This document shows positions 1 through 8,083 of a DNA stretch of 64,000 nt, one piece after another. The notes beneath the pieces were generated by a model. The model did not search any database and was not told where the DNA came from. It worked only from the letters and a program-made list of their open reading frames with translations. The translations under genes and the position numbers were made by a program. Where the stretch lies: assembly GCA_023430145.1 (NCBI GenBank), contig JAEZCD010000095.1:1-64000 (forward strand), read 5' to 3'. Positions within the stretch are counted from its first letter, which is position 1; the number at the start of each line of letters is the position of its first letter. Origin of the DNA: Pseudomonadota bacterium (lineage in GTDB: Bacteria; Pseudomonadota; Alphaproteobacteria; Rhizobiales; Methylopilaceae).

Positions 1-19
1 CGTCACCATCATCGACTAG
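1..19 (+). CDS. possible 3' end of an upstream gene
   Basis: Positions 2-19 read as five sense codons followed by TAG, and a strong hairpin follows at once. This looks like the tail of a gene entering from the left that converges on ubiA. Five codons cannot identify it, and a chance open frame cannot be excluded. Confidence 0.25.
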
Positions 20-26
20 CCCGGCG

Positions 27-62
27 CGCCGGCGCGGGGAGCGCGAGCGCCCCGCGCCGGCG
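27..62. terminator. bidirectional terminator-like hairpin
   Basis: A perfect 13-bp GC-only inverted repeat (27-39 and 50-62) encloses a 10-nt loop. It sits exactly between a probable gene end at 19 and the ubiA stop codon at 63, so it could end both convergent transcripts. There is no clear T-run, as is common for GC-rich alphaproteobacterial terminators. Confidence 0.65.
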
Positions 63-995
63 TTACGACAGCGCCGCCGCGAGCGTGAGGCCGGCGAACA
101 GGATGGCGCCCGCGTCGCGGTTCGACCGGAACAGGCGCAGGCAGTTGTCGGGGTCGTCCGGCCGCAGGGCCTGCACCTGCCAGCCGAGATGGCCGGCGAA
201 CAAGAGAAGGCCGATCCAGCCCGCGAGCCCGACGCCGGCGAGCGCGAAGGCGAGCCCGAGCAGCGCCACGGTCCCGGCATAGAAGCCGGCGACGAACGGC
301 TTCGTCCGCGGACCGAACAGGCGCGCGGTCGAGTGCACGCCGACGAGGGCGTCGTCCTCCTTGTCCTGATGGGCGTAGATCGTGTCGTAGCCGATGATCC
401 AGAGGATGCTGGCGGCGTAGAGCACCAGCGGCGCCGGATCGAGGCGGCCGAAGACGGCCGCCCAGCCCATCAGGGTGCCCCAGCCGAAGCAGATGCCGAG
501 CATGGCTTGCGGCCACCAGGTGATCCGCTTCATGAACGGATAGGTCACGACCGGCAGCACCGAGGCGAAGCCGACGAGGATCGTGAACCGGTTGAACTGC
601 AGGAGCACGAGGAGGCCGACGAGCAGCAGCAGGCCGAGGAACAGCGCCGCCTGCCGCGCCGTCACCTGACCCGAGGGCAGGGGGCGGCTGCGGGTGCGCG
701 CCACCTTGGCATCGATGTCGCGGTCGACGAGGTCGTTCCAGGTGCAGCCGGCACCGCGCATCGCCATCGCGCCGATCCCGAACAGGAGGACGTGCAGCGG
801 ATCCGGATAGGAGTCCCCGGCCGCGACGGCGGCGAGCCCCGCGCTCCAGGCGCAGGGCCAGAACAAGAGCCAGGCGCCGATCGGCCGATCGGCGCGGGCG
901 AGCCGCAGATAGGGCCGCATCCATTCCGGCGCGGCCCGGTCGACCCAGTTGCGCGGCACGGCGTCGGCGACCGCGGTGGAGGAGGGCGGGCGCAT
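63..995 (-). CDS. ubiA: 4-hydroxybenzoate octaprenyltransferase
   Basis: This inner-membrane prenyltransferase attaches the polyprenyl tail to 4-hydroxybenzoate in ubiquinone synthesis. The 310-residue protein has the family's first Asp-rich motif (NDLVDRDID, residues 87-95), which binds Mg-diphosphate, and a second one (YDTIYAHQDKEDD) near residue 205, with several hydrophobic helices around them. Its length is normal for the family. The ATG at 995 follows an AGGAGG ribosome site about 5 nt upstream. It faces a convergent neighbour at its 3' end and ends beside a strong hairpin. Nothing unusual is seen. Confidence 0.96.
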   Translation of the reverse strand: MRPPSSTAVADAVPRNWVDRAAPEWMRPYLRLARADRPIGAWLLFWPCAWSAGLAAVAAGDSYPDPLHVLLFGIGAMAMRGAGCTWNDLVDRDIDAKVARTRSRPLPSGQVTARQAALFLGLLLLVGLLVLLQFNRFTILVGFASVLPVVTYPFMKRITWWPQAMLGICFGWGTLMGWAAVFGRLDPAPLVLYAASILWIIGYDTIYAHQDKEDDALVGVHSTARLFGPRTKPFVAGFYAGTVALLGLAFALAGVGLAGWIGLLLFAGHLGWQVQALRPDDPDNCLRLFRSNRDAGAILFAGLTLAAALS

Positions 996-1014
996 GCCGG
1001 CCTCCTACAGGAGA

Positions 1015-1040
1015 ATCGGCCGCTCGAACAGGCGGCCGAT
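1015..1040 (-). terminator. terminator-like hairpin after the protease gene
   Basis: A perfect 8-bp inverted repeat (1015-1022 and 1033-1040) with a 10-nt loop lies 29 nt beyond the stop codon of the minus-strand protease gene and just before the ubiA start region. It may separate the two minus-strand genes. There is no U-tract. Confidence 0.45.
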
Positions 1041-1068
1041 CACGGTCGCTGCGCGGACGGCCCCCGCG

Positions 1069-1989
1069 TCAGCAGGCGGGCAGCTTTCTGACGATATTCA
1101 AGAGATCGATGAAATCCTTGTCGAAATAGGGGCCGTACATGCGCCCCTTGCGATTTGCGAAGATGAAAGAGTTCACCGAGACGACTCGATTCTTGCCTTT
1201 ATAGTCGGCGACCCACGCTCCACCACTCGCCCCCTGCGTGTACTTGGCAACGCCTTGATTCAGCTCGTAGACATTGACATAGGGGTTGTAACGCTTGATC
1301 GGACCGGAGACGACTTGGATGATCTCGCCCTTGTCGATCGCCGCCGGATAGCCGATAGAAGTTACCTTGTTGTATTTCTTCGCCCAGAGAGCCTCCCAAC
1401 CGAAGTGTCCAGTCTTGCTCTTCTGGGCAGTGCACAAGATCGCATAGTCCCACTGCCAGCGATCAACTCCCGGCGAATGCCATGCGCTCCAGTACCGAAA
1501 GTCAGCTATCGGATAGAACTTGCTGAACTTACCCTTATTGTATTGCAGCTGGAACTCGAGCAGCCCAATGAAGCCATTATCCAGCACGACGCAGTGAGCT
1601 GCCGTGACGATGATGTTTTTGTCGATGAACTGCGCCGTGCAGTAGCTGACGCTCCCGCCGCCGAGATCATGGAACAGCTTGCCCGCCCATCGCAACGGCC
1701 CCTTGCGGACGTTGCCGCGCCCCATCGCCTCCGCCTGCGGCGTCGCATCCTCCGGGCGAAGAGGCGGTAGGTCGCCGCGGAACAGCTGTCGGCCCTCCTC
1801 CTCGCTCAGCTCCGGCATCGGCATCGGCTTGGCATTGCGTATCGCGTCACGCGACAGCGGCTCCCGGGTCAGCGGGCTCTGAGGTCCGAGTGGAACGCCC
1901 GGGCCGCTTCCAGACTGCGCCAGACCGGCGGCGGGGGCGATCGAGAATGCGGCGAGCGCCGCGGCGAGCAGGTATCGCGATGAGATCAT
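1069..1989 (-). CDS. secreted trypsin-like serine protease
   Basis: This is an S1/V8-like endopeptidase with a Sec signal peptide (about residues 1-24, ending in LAQ). The catalytic His lies in TAAHC (His132), the Asp in WDYAIL (about Asp181) and the Ser in GASGGAW (Ser255). I chose the ATG at 1989 over the one at 2001 because a GGGGAG ribosome site precedes it; this gives 306 residues. Residues 25-110 form a linker or propeptide without clear similarity. The gene is visibly less GC-rich than its neighbours and uses codons such as ATA and TTG-rich stretches, which suggests acquisition from elsewhere. The substrate is unknown. Confidence 0.85.
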   Translation of the reverse strand: MISSRYLLAAALAAFSIAPAAGLAQSGSGPGVPLGPQSPLTREPLSRDAIRNAKPMPMPELSEEEGRQLFRGDLPPLRPEDATPQAEAMGRGNVRKGPLRWAGKLFHDLGGGSVSYCTAQFIDKNIIVTAAHCVVLDNGFIGLLEFQLQYNKGKFSKFYPIADFRYWSAWHSPGVDRWQWDYAILCTAQKSKTGHFGWEALWAKKYNKVTSIGYPAAIDKGEIIQVVSGPIKRYNPYVNVYELNQGVAKYTQGASGGAWVADYKGKNRVVSVNSFIFANRKGRMYGPYFDKDFIDLLNIVRKLPAC

Positions 1990-2305
1990 TGTTCTCCCCA
2001 TTGTCGACCCTTCGCCCCTCTGACATGGATTGATACACGAAGCTCGGCTGTTCGCAAGGATTGCTCCGGCTGTGCCCTGCGGTCCGCGGGCTGCGAAACG
2101 TCACCGGAAGAAGGATTGGAATGAATGGCGCCGGCAGGAACCGGATTCTCTGCGTCGATGCAGCTCCGATGGGCCTTCGAGGCAGCAACGAGCGCCTGCG
2201 TCTCGCGCTCTTGCTGTCCCTGTACGCGCCACGATTTCGGCGATGATGACGTGGATGTGACGTCCACCGGCTCTGCTGCCACCCCGTCGCCGGCCCCCAC
2301 CGCCC
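1990..2305. other. intergenic region between protease and rsmE
   Basis: About 315 bases separate these divergent genes. Short open frames here overlap one another on both strands and have no recognisable protein or ribosome site, so I read the region as non-coding. It shares the lower G+C of the protease gene. It must hold promoters for both directions, but I cannot place a convincing -35/-10 pair. Confidence 0.5.
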
Positions 2306-3043
2306 ATGTCTGAGACGCCCGCCTGCCGGCTGTTCGTCGCCGGCGCGCTCGCAGCCGGCACCGAGCTCGCGCTCGAGGCGGAGCAGGCGAACTATCTCCG
2401 CAACGTGCTGCGGCTGCCGGCCGGCACGGCCCTGCTCGTCTTCAACGGGCGCGACGGCGAATGGCGGGCCCGCATCGCGGTCGCCGAGAAGCGGCGGACG
2501 GTGCTGACCGTCGAGGCGCAAACCCGGCCGCAGACGCCGCCGGCCGACCTCTGGTACCTGTTCGCGCCGCTGAAGCACGCCCGGCTCGACTACATGGTGC
2601 AGAAGGCGGTGGAGATGGGCGCCGGAAGGCTGCTCCCCGTTCTCACGCGCCGTACCCAGACGAGCCGCGTCAACCTCGAGCGCATGCGCGCCAACATCGT
2701 CGAGGCCGCCGAGCAGTGCGGCATCCTCGCCCCGCCCGACCTCGCCGCGCCGGTGCCGCTCGACCGCATCGTCGCCGACTGGCCGGCCGGCCGCAGGCTG
2801 GTCTTCTGCGACGAGGCGAGCGCCGCAGGCGATTCGCTCGCCCCCCTCGAGGCCGTCGCGGAGGGGCCGGCCGCGGTGCTGATCGGTCCCGAAGGCGGCT
2901 TCGAGGAGGCCGAGCGGCGGGCGCTGCTCGCCCTTCCGGGCGTCGTCCGGCTGTCGCTCGGGCCGCGCATCCTGCGCGCCGACACCGCGGCGGTCGCGGC
3001 GCTCGCGCTCGTGCAGGCGATACGCGAGCGCAGCTCCCCCTGA
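2306..3043 (+). CDS. rsmE: 16S rRNA (uracil1498-N3)-methyltransferase
   Basis: RsmE is a SPOUT-class methyltransferase that methylates N3 of U1498 in the decoding region of 16S rRNA, using S-adenosylmethionine. The 245-residue protein has an N-terminal PUA-like RNA-binding part with the NYLRNVLRL segment near residue 30. The C-terminal SAM knot is shown by GPEGGF (about residue 197) and [12 protein letters not shown] near the end. Length is typical. It stands just upstream of gshA, an order often met in Rhizobiales. Confidence 0.95.
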   Translation: MSETPACRLFVAGALAAGTELALEAEQANYLRNVLRLPAGTALLVFNGRDGEWRARIAVAEKRRTVLTVEAQTRPQTPPADLWYLFAPLKHARLDYMVQKAVEMGAGRLLPVLTRRTQTSRVNLERMRANIVEAAEQCGILAPPDLAAPVPLDRIVADWPAGRRLVFCDEASAAGDSLAPLEAVAEGPAAVLIGPEGGFEEAERRALLALPGVVRLSLGPRILRADTAAVAALALVQAIRERSSP

Positions 3044-3127
3044 CGCCGGAACCCATCCGATCCCGGTCGAGGCTTTACGGATGCCGGCCGACCGCTTACG
3101 TCACGGGTCCGCCCGGGGGGAGCGTCC

Positions 3128-4498
3128 ATGGCCCGCGATACAATCGACGAGACACCGATCCGATCGCGCGACCAGCTCGTCGAGTGGATCGCCGCCGGCT
3201 GCAAGCCGCCGGAGCGCTTCCGCATCGGCACCGAGCACGAGAAGTTCCCGTTCCGCAGAGCCGACCTCGCACCCGTTCCCTACGAGGGGCCGCGCGGCAT
3301 CCGCGCGATTCTCGAGGGGATGCAGGGCCTGCTCGGCTGGCAGCCGATCATGGAAGGCGAGCACATCATCGGCCTGCTCGACGTCACCGGCGGCGGCGCC
3401 ATCAGCCTCGAGCCCGGCGGCCAGTTCGAACTTTCGGGCGCGCCGGTGCCCTCGCTGCACCACACCTGCCGCGAGGTGCATGCCCACCTCGCCCAGGTGC
3501 GCGAGGTGGCGACGCCGCTCGGCATCGGCTTCCTCGGCATGGGCATGATCCCGACCTGGACGCGGGACCAGATCCCGCGCATGCCCAAGCGCCGCTACGA
3601 CATCATGACCGCCTACATGCCGCGCGTCGGCACCATGGGCCTCGACATGATGTACCGGACCTGCACCGTGCAGGTGAATCTGGACTTCTCGACCGAGGCC
3701 GACATGGTGCGCAAGCTGCGCGCCAGCATCGCCCTGCAGCCGATCGCCACCGCGCTGTTCGCCAACTCGCCCTTTACCGACGGCAAGCCGAACGGCTTTC
3801 TGTCGATGCGCTCGGAGATCTGGCGCCACACCGACGCCGACCGCAGCGGCATGCTGCCGTTCGTCTTCGAGGACGGCATGGGCTTCGAGCGCTATGTCGA
3901 CTATGCGCTCGACGTGCCCCTGTATTTCGTCAAGCGCGGCGATACCTATCACGACGTCGCCGGCGCCTCCTTCCGCGACCTGTTGGCCGGGCGCCTCGCG
4001 GCGCTGCCGGGTGAGCGCGCCACGCTGTCGGACTGGTCGAACCACCTCACCACGATCTTCCCCGAGGTGCGGCTGAAGCGCTACCTCGAGATGCGCGGCG
4101 CGGATGCGGGTCCCGTCGGCCGGCTGTGCGCGCTGCCGGCGCTGTGGACCGGCCTCCTCTACGACGAGACCGCCCTGCAGGGGGCGCTCGACCTCGTCGC
4201 CGACTGGAGCGCGGCCGACCGGCAGAAGCTGCGGGACGAGGTGCCGCGCCTCGGCCTCTCGGCGAAGATCCATCATCGGCGCGTGCTCGACGTGGCGCGC
4301 GACGTCGTCGCGCTCGCCGCCGGCGGCCTCGGGCGGCGCGCGCGGCTGAACAATGCCGGCGAGGACGAGGGGCGCTTCCTCGAGCCGCTGCGGGAGATGC
4401 TCGACGACGGGCGGACGCTGGCCGAGCGGCTGCTCGCCGACTATGCCGGCCGCTGGGGCGGATCGGTCGAGCCCGCCTTCCGCGAGCTCGCGCTCTGA
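3128..4498 (+). CDS. gshA: glutamate-cysteine ligase, plant/alphaproteobacterial type
   Basis: This enzyme makes gamma-glutamylcysteine from glutamate, cysteine and ATP, the first step of glutathione synthesis. The 456-residue protein belongs to the GCS2/plant-type class: GTEHEKF (residues 34-40) holds the Glu of the ATP/metal site, followed by the Gly-rich GGGAISLEPGGQFELSG stretch and MMYRTCTVQVNLD near residue 176. Length is as expected. The ATG at 3128 follows a G-rich ribosome site (GGGGGGAG). The 84-nt gap from rsmE could hold its own promoter. This class of GshA supports the alphaproteobacterial assignment. Confidence 0.95.
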   Translation: MARDTIDETPIRSRDQLVEWIAAGCKPPERFRIGTEHEKFPFRRADLAPVPYEGPRGIRAILEGMQGLLGWQPIMEGEHIIGLLDVTGGGAISLEPGGQFELSGAPVPSLHHTCREVHAHLAQVREVATPLGIGFLGMGMIPTWTRDQIPRMPKRRYDIMTAYMPRVGTMGLDMMYRTCTVQVNLDFSTEADMVRKLRASIALQPIATALFANSPFTDGKPNGFLSMRSEIWRHTDADRSGMLPFVFEDGMGFERYVDYALDVPLYFVKRGDTYHDVAGASFRDLLAGRLAALPGERATLSDWSNHLTTIFPEVRLKRYLEMRGADAGPVGRLCALPALWTGLLYDETALQGALDLVADWSAADRQKLRDEVPRLGLSAKIHHRRVLDVARDVVALAAGGLGRRARLNNAGEDEGRFLEPLREMLDDGRTLAERLLADYAGRWGGSVEPAFRELAL

Positions 4499-4500
4499 AC

Positions 4501-4527
4501 GGTGCCGCTGCGCGAGGTCGCAGCACC
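4501..4527 (+). terminator. hairpin after gshA
   Basis: GGTGC...GCACC arms (4501-4505, 4523-4527) with inner TGCG/CGCA arms and a 3-nt bulge lie 3 nt after the gshA stop codon. It looks like a terminator, but lacks a T-run. Confidence 0.4.
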
Positions 4528-4664
4528 GAACGGCGAAATCCTTCCCCGGTGCGGCTGCCGACGCCTTGTCTTCCGCGGCGTGTCGGGTCAAACACCCCTG
4601 GCCGGTGCCCACGGGCCCGGACGCTGCCCGCGCCGTGAGCAGCGCGGCTCCAACTGCAACGCCT

Positions 4665-5660
4665 ATGTCTCCATCGCTCGCCGCCGCGCCCTTCTGGATT
4701 CGTCACGACCCGCCGCAGGTGCCGCCGCGGCTTTCCGGCGGCCATGTCGCCATCGGCAATTTCGACGGCGTGCATCGCGGCCATCGTCTGGTGCTGGAGA
4801 CCGCCCGCGACCGCGCGCACACGCTCCGGCGGCCGGCGATCGCGCTGACCTTCGAGCCGCATCCGCGCACCTTCTTCCGCCCCGACCGGCCGGTCTTCCG
4901 GCTGACGCAGCCGGAGACCAAGATCGAGCTGTTGCGGCGGCTCGGCCTCGACGGTGCCGCCGTGCTCACCTTCGACGAAGCGCTCGCCGGCCTCGCCGCC
5001 GAGGATTTTGTCCGCCGCGTCCTGGTGGAGCGGCTCGCCGCCCGCGTGGTGGTCGTCGGCTACGATTTCCACTTCGGCAAGGGCCGGGCCGGCTCGCCGC
5101 AGATGCTCGAGGAGCTCGGCCGGCGGCTCGGCTTCGAGACGGTCGTCGTCGCCCCGGTCGGCGGCTTCGACCCGGTCTCCGCCTCGGCGATCCGCAACCA
5201 TCTCGCGGCGGGCCGCATCGCCGAGGCCAATCGGCTGCTCGGCTATCGCTGGTTCGTGCAGGGGACGGTCACCCCGGGCGAGAAGCGCGGCCGCACGCTA
5301 GGCTACCCCACCGCCAACATCGCGCTCGATCCGGCCTGCCGCCTGATGCACGGCATCTATGCCGTCCGCGCCGCGATCGCCGATGCGCCCGGCACGCTGT
5401 TCGACGGGGTCGCGAGCTTCGGCCGCCGGCCGACCTTCGACGACGGCGCGCCGCTGCTCGAGGTCTTCCTGTTCGACTTCTCGGGCGATCTCTACGGCCG
5501 CACGCTCGAGGTCGAGTTCCTGGCCCTGCTCCGGCCGGAAGAGCGCTTCGACAGCGCCGAGGCGCTCGTCGCGCAGATGGACCGCGATTCGGAGGCCGCC
5601 CGCGCCGTGCTGGCCGACGCCGGCGCCACCGAGGACGAAGTGCCGAGCATGCTCGAATAG
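4665..5660 (+). CDS. ribF: bifunctional riboflavin kinase / FAD synthetase
   Basis: RibF phosphorylates riboflavin to FMN and adenylates FMN to FAD. The N-terminal nucleotidyltransferase domain has GNFDGVHRGH (residues 31-40) and GYDFHFGKGRAG. The C-terminal kinase domain has RTLGYPTAN (about 210-218) with the Thr-Asn pair that binds nucleotide. I use the ATG at 4665, which gives 331 residues, the usual family length; earlier in-frame starts add about 100 residues with no similarity that overlap the end of gshA. No FMN riboswitch is visible upstream. Confidence 0.94.
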   Translation: MSPSLAAAPFWIRHDPPQVPPRLSGGHVAIGNFDGVHRGHRLVLETARDRAHTLRRPAIALTFEPHPRTFFRPDRPVFRLTQPETKIELLRRLGLDGAAVLTFDEALAGLAAEDFVRRVLVERLAARVVVVGYDFHFGKGRAGSPQMLEELGRRLGFETVVVAPVGGFDPVSASAIRNHLAAGRIAEANRLLGYRWFVQGTVTPGEKRGRTLGYPTANIALDPACRLMHGIYAVRAAIADAPGTLFDGVASFGRRPTFDDGAPLLEVFLFDFSGDLYGRTLEVEFLALLRPEERFDSAEALVAQMDRDSEAARAVLADAGATEDEVPSMLE

Positions 5661-5813
5661 ATCCTTCGGATCCACAGTGCCTGCAGGCCGACACGAACCC
5701 TCGGAAGATGGCCCCTTCCGGCCCGCCGCGCATTTCGTGGATCGCCCATTCGCGCTAGCATCACTGTTGAGCGCATGCGGCGCCGATGCGCTTTCGCGCC
5801 GGGGGAGGCGATC

Positions 5814-6233
5814 ATGATCAAGGTGAAGCAGCTCGCGCATGTCTGCATCTTCGCTCACGATCTGGAGGAGACGCGGCGGTTCTACGAAGACATGCTGGGA
5901 ATGAATACGCAGTTCAATTTCCTCCGGGACGGAGAAATCTTCGGATTCTATCTCGCTTGCGACGGGCGTACTCACGTCGAGGTGTTTCGCAAGGACGGAA
6001 CGTCCTGGAGCGATACCAACCAGATCAACCACCTCTGCCTCGAAGTGGAGAATCTGGACAACGCGATCGCGCACATCAAGTCCAAAGGCGTGGACGTCAC
6101 CGCCAAGCGGCGCGCCTGCGACGACACCTGGCAGGCCTGGATTCGCGACCCGAACAATGTGCGGATCGAGCTGTTCGAATACACCGACAAGAGCGCGCAG
6201 TTCACCGGCGGCGACCGCGTCGCCGACTGGTAG
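5814..6233 (+). CDS. VOC-family (glyoxalase-like) metalloprotein
   Basis: A 139-residue single-subunit vicinal-oxygen-chelate protein of the glyoxalase I/dioxygenase fold. Likely metal ligands are His9 (LAHVC), Glu in HVEVF, His in NHLCLEV and Glu in RIELFEY, arranged as in two beta-alpha-beta-beta-beta repeats. The ATG at 5814 follows GGGGGAGG by 4 nt and is preferred over the longer frame beginning at 5775. Its nearest relatives by eye are lactoylglutathione lyase-like and dioxygenase-like proteins; the substrate is unknown. It converges on the lactonase gene. Confidence 0.85.
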   Translation: MIKVKQLAHVCIFAHDLEETRRFYEDMLGMNTQFNFLRDGEIFGFYLACDGRTHVEVFRKDGTSWSDTNQINHLCLEVENLDNAIAHIKSKGVDVTAKRRACDDTWQAWIRDPNNVRIELFEYTDKSAQFTGGDRVADW

Positions 6234-6293
6234 CCGCCTGCGACGCGCGGTGCCGCGCGCGGCGCGGCGAATGGCATTCCCGAGGCGCCGGCT

Positions 6294-7169
6294 TCAGGTC
6301 CCGAAGAGATGGGGCGGGATTCCGGGCGCATCCGCCTCGGCGGCGAATGCGCCCCCCTCGTGCGGAGCGGTGGCCCGCTCCTCGTCGGAGAGGCGCACGC
6401 TGGCCGATGTGACGAGCAGCGTCCGCATGTCGTGCCCGCCGAACGCGCAGCTGGTCGGACAGCTGCAGGGCAGATCGATATGGGTCAGCGATGCCTCGCG
6501 CATGCCGATCCGCGCCAGCCGGTCATTGCCGAACTCGGCGACCCACAGACGGTCCTCGGCATCCACCGTGGCGCCGTCCGGCGTGCCGGGCTCCGCGATC
6601 TCGGCGATCAGCGACGGCTCGCCGATGGTGCCCGTGGCGGGATCGAAGGGGAAGCGCAGCAGCCGGCGGTCGCGCGTCTGCGAGAAGTACATGGTGTCGC
6701 CGGCCACGTTCCAGCTGAGGCTGTTGGGAATCGCGAGCCCCTCCAGCATGATCGCGACGGTGCCGTCCGGGTCGACGCGATAGAGCCTTCCGTCGGGCTC
6801 GCGCGTGACGATGTTCATCGAGCCGACCCAGAACCGTCCCTGCGGGTCGCACTTGCCGTCGTTCAGACGCTGCTCCGCGGTGAGCAGCGGGAGATCGAAC
6901 GCCGGCGAGAAGGCGCCAGTGCGCGGGGAGAAATAGGCGACCCGGTCGGCGAGGCCGACGACGAGGCCGCCGGACCGGCGCGGAACGATGCAGCCGACGA
7001 GGGACGGTGCCTCCCAGGCGTCGGTCGTGTCGCGGCCCGGCGTCCAGCGCCGGATCAGCGGGCCGCGGATGTCGACCCAATAGAAGGACGACTCCTCCTC
7101 GGACCAGACCGGGCTCTCTCCGAGAATATCGGCGGGCGATCTCAGCTGGCGAAAGTCGGTCGGATGCAT
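6294..7169 (-). CDS. SMP-30/gluconolactonase-family lactonase
   Basis: This six-bladed beta-propeller enzyme likely opens a sugar lactone to the free aldonic or aldaric acid using a divalent metal. Metal ligands can be placed: Glu18 in GESPVW, the Asn of NSLSWNV in mid protein, and the Asp of DGATVDAEDRLWVAEF. The ATG at 7169 gives 291 residues, normal for the family; the longer frame to 7442 runs into the next gene. It lies 11 nt downstream of a uronate-dehydrogenase-like SDR on the same strand, which would supply its lactone substrate. Confidence 0.9.
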   Translation of the reverse strand: MHPTDFRQLRSPADILGESPVWSEEESSFYWVDIRGPLIRRWTPGRDTTDAWEAPSLVGCIVPRRSGGLVVGLADRVAYFSPRTGAFSPAFDLPLLTAEQRLNDGKCDPQGRFWVGSMNIVTREPDGRLYRVDPDGTVAIMLEGLAIPNSLSWNVAGDTMYFSQTRDRRLLRFPFDPATGTIGEPSLIAEIAEPGTPDGATVDAEDRLWVAEFGNDRLARIGMREASLTHIDLPCSCPTSCAFGGHDMRTLLVTSASVRLSDEERATAPHEGGAFAAEADAPGIPPHLFGT

Positions 7170-7180
7170 CGAAAAATCCC

Positions 7181-7990
7181 TCAGCTTCTCGAAGACAGCA
7201 GCGTCGTCAGGCCGGCGAGCGTCTCGAGCCCGCTGCGCGCCCAGGTGTCGCCGCGACGCGTGTCGACCGTCTCCACCGGCGTCGACCGATCCGCCGGGAC
7301 ATAGCCGATCGCGGCCCGAGTCGCCGAGAGATCCCAGCGCATGCCGCTGTTGTCCGACATCAGGTTGAGGACCGCGCCGCCGAGGTCCTCGGCCAGCACT
7401 GCTCGCTCGAAGCCCCGGCAAAGGTCCCGGTCGCTCAGCCACATCTGCTGGCCCCAGAGGCCGTAGCCCATGTGGGGTCCCGGCAAGTTGTCGCCGCGCT
7501 GGCAGAAGCCGATGCGCAGCGCCACGAACGAGACTCCGGAGGAGCGGTCGAGCATCAGCCCCGCCCGTTCGCCGAGCAGTTTCGATGCGCCGTAGGCATT
7601 GATGGGGCGGGGCGGCAGGTCGGTCGTCAGGCGGTCTTCAGTGAAGCGATAGCCGGCCATCACCCAGTTCGAGCTCGCGAACACCACGCGGCCGACTTCG
7701 TAGCGGCGCGCCGCCTCAAGCACGTTCAGCGTGACGTCGACATTGGCGCGCTCGATGCTGGCCGAATCGGCCGAGGGACGTGGATCGCCCGCAAGATGGA
7801 TAACCGTGTCGATCCCCTCGAACAATGCCGCCCACGGCGCGTCGGCGAGGGCGAGGTCGGCGGTCGCTACACCCGCTTCCGCCTCCGGATTGAGACAGGT
7901 CGCCCGGAGGTCGAACTGCGCGCTCGCATCGAAATGGGCGCGCAGCTTCCGGCCGAGATTGCCGGTGGCGCCGGTGATCAGAATCCGCAG
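7181..7990 (-). CDS. NAD-dependent uronate/aldose dehydrogenase-like SDR (copy 1), CTG start
   Basis: An extended short-chain dehydrogenase resembling uronate dehydrogenase, which oxidises a hexuronate or aldose to a lactone with NAD. The Rossmann motif GATGNLG covers residues 7-13, FASSN is near 104-108 and the catalytic YGASK is at 133-137. The open frame reaches the Rossmann motif only if translation starts at CTG 7990, since a stop codon lies five codons upstream and the next ATG/GTG/TTG is a TTG at 7825 inside the fold. A GGAGG site stands 5 nt before the CTG. The protein is 269 residues and a paralogue of the gene at 29610. It heads an operon with the lactonase. Confidence 0.85.
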   Translation of the reverse strand: MRILITGATGNLGRKLRAHFDASAQFDLRATCLNPEAEAGVATADLALADAPWAALFEGIDTVIHLAGDPRPSADSASIERANVDVTLNVLEAARRYEVGRVVFASSNWVMAGYRFTEDRLTTDLPPRPINAYGASKLLGERAGLMLDRSSGVSFVALRIGFCQRGDNLPGPHMGYGLWGQQMWLSDRDLCRGFERAVLAEDLGGAVLNLMSDNSGMRWDLSATRAAIGYVPADRSTPVETVDTRRGDTWARSGLETLAGLTTLLSSRS

Positions 7991-8022
7991 TGCAGCCTCC
8001 CTTCACTTCGACACGCCCTCAT

Positions 8023-8052
8023 TTGACATGCGATTTGGGATTTTCATATATT
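8023..8052 (+). promoter_or_regulatory. sigma-70 type promoter of the gntR-dehydratase-ABC operon
   Basis: TTGACA (8023-8028) and TATATT (8047-8052) are 18 bp apart, close to the housekeeping consensus in an otherwise GC-rich background. Transcription would start near 8059, which rules out the TTG at 8057 and supports the ATG at 8084 as the gntR start. Confidence 0.65.
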
Positions 8053-8053
8053 A
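8028..8053 (+). promoter_or_regulatory. ATGCGAT...ATATATT element, copy 1 (candidate GntR operator)
   Basis: ATGCGAT (8028-8034) is followed 11 nt later by ATATATT. The same layout recurs upstream of the dehydratase at 15563 and the ABC operon at 18009. Here it overlaps the promoter, so a bound repressor would block RNA polymerase. The likely binder is one of the two FCD GntR proteins; this is inference. Confidence 0.5.
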
Positions 8054-8083
8054 TTTTTGAATTCCATCGACCAAGAGCGTCGC

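Noticed and set aside
3101..4612. A 503-residue open frame on the minus strand opposite gshA
   Set aside because: It is low-complexity, Arg/Ala/His-rich and has no motif, while gshA on the plus strand has all family motifs. High G+C makes long antisense frames common.
4499..4664. An FMN riboswitch upstream of ribF
   Set aside because: None of the conserved RFN-element boxes is visible; the gap contains only a short hairpin after gshA.
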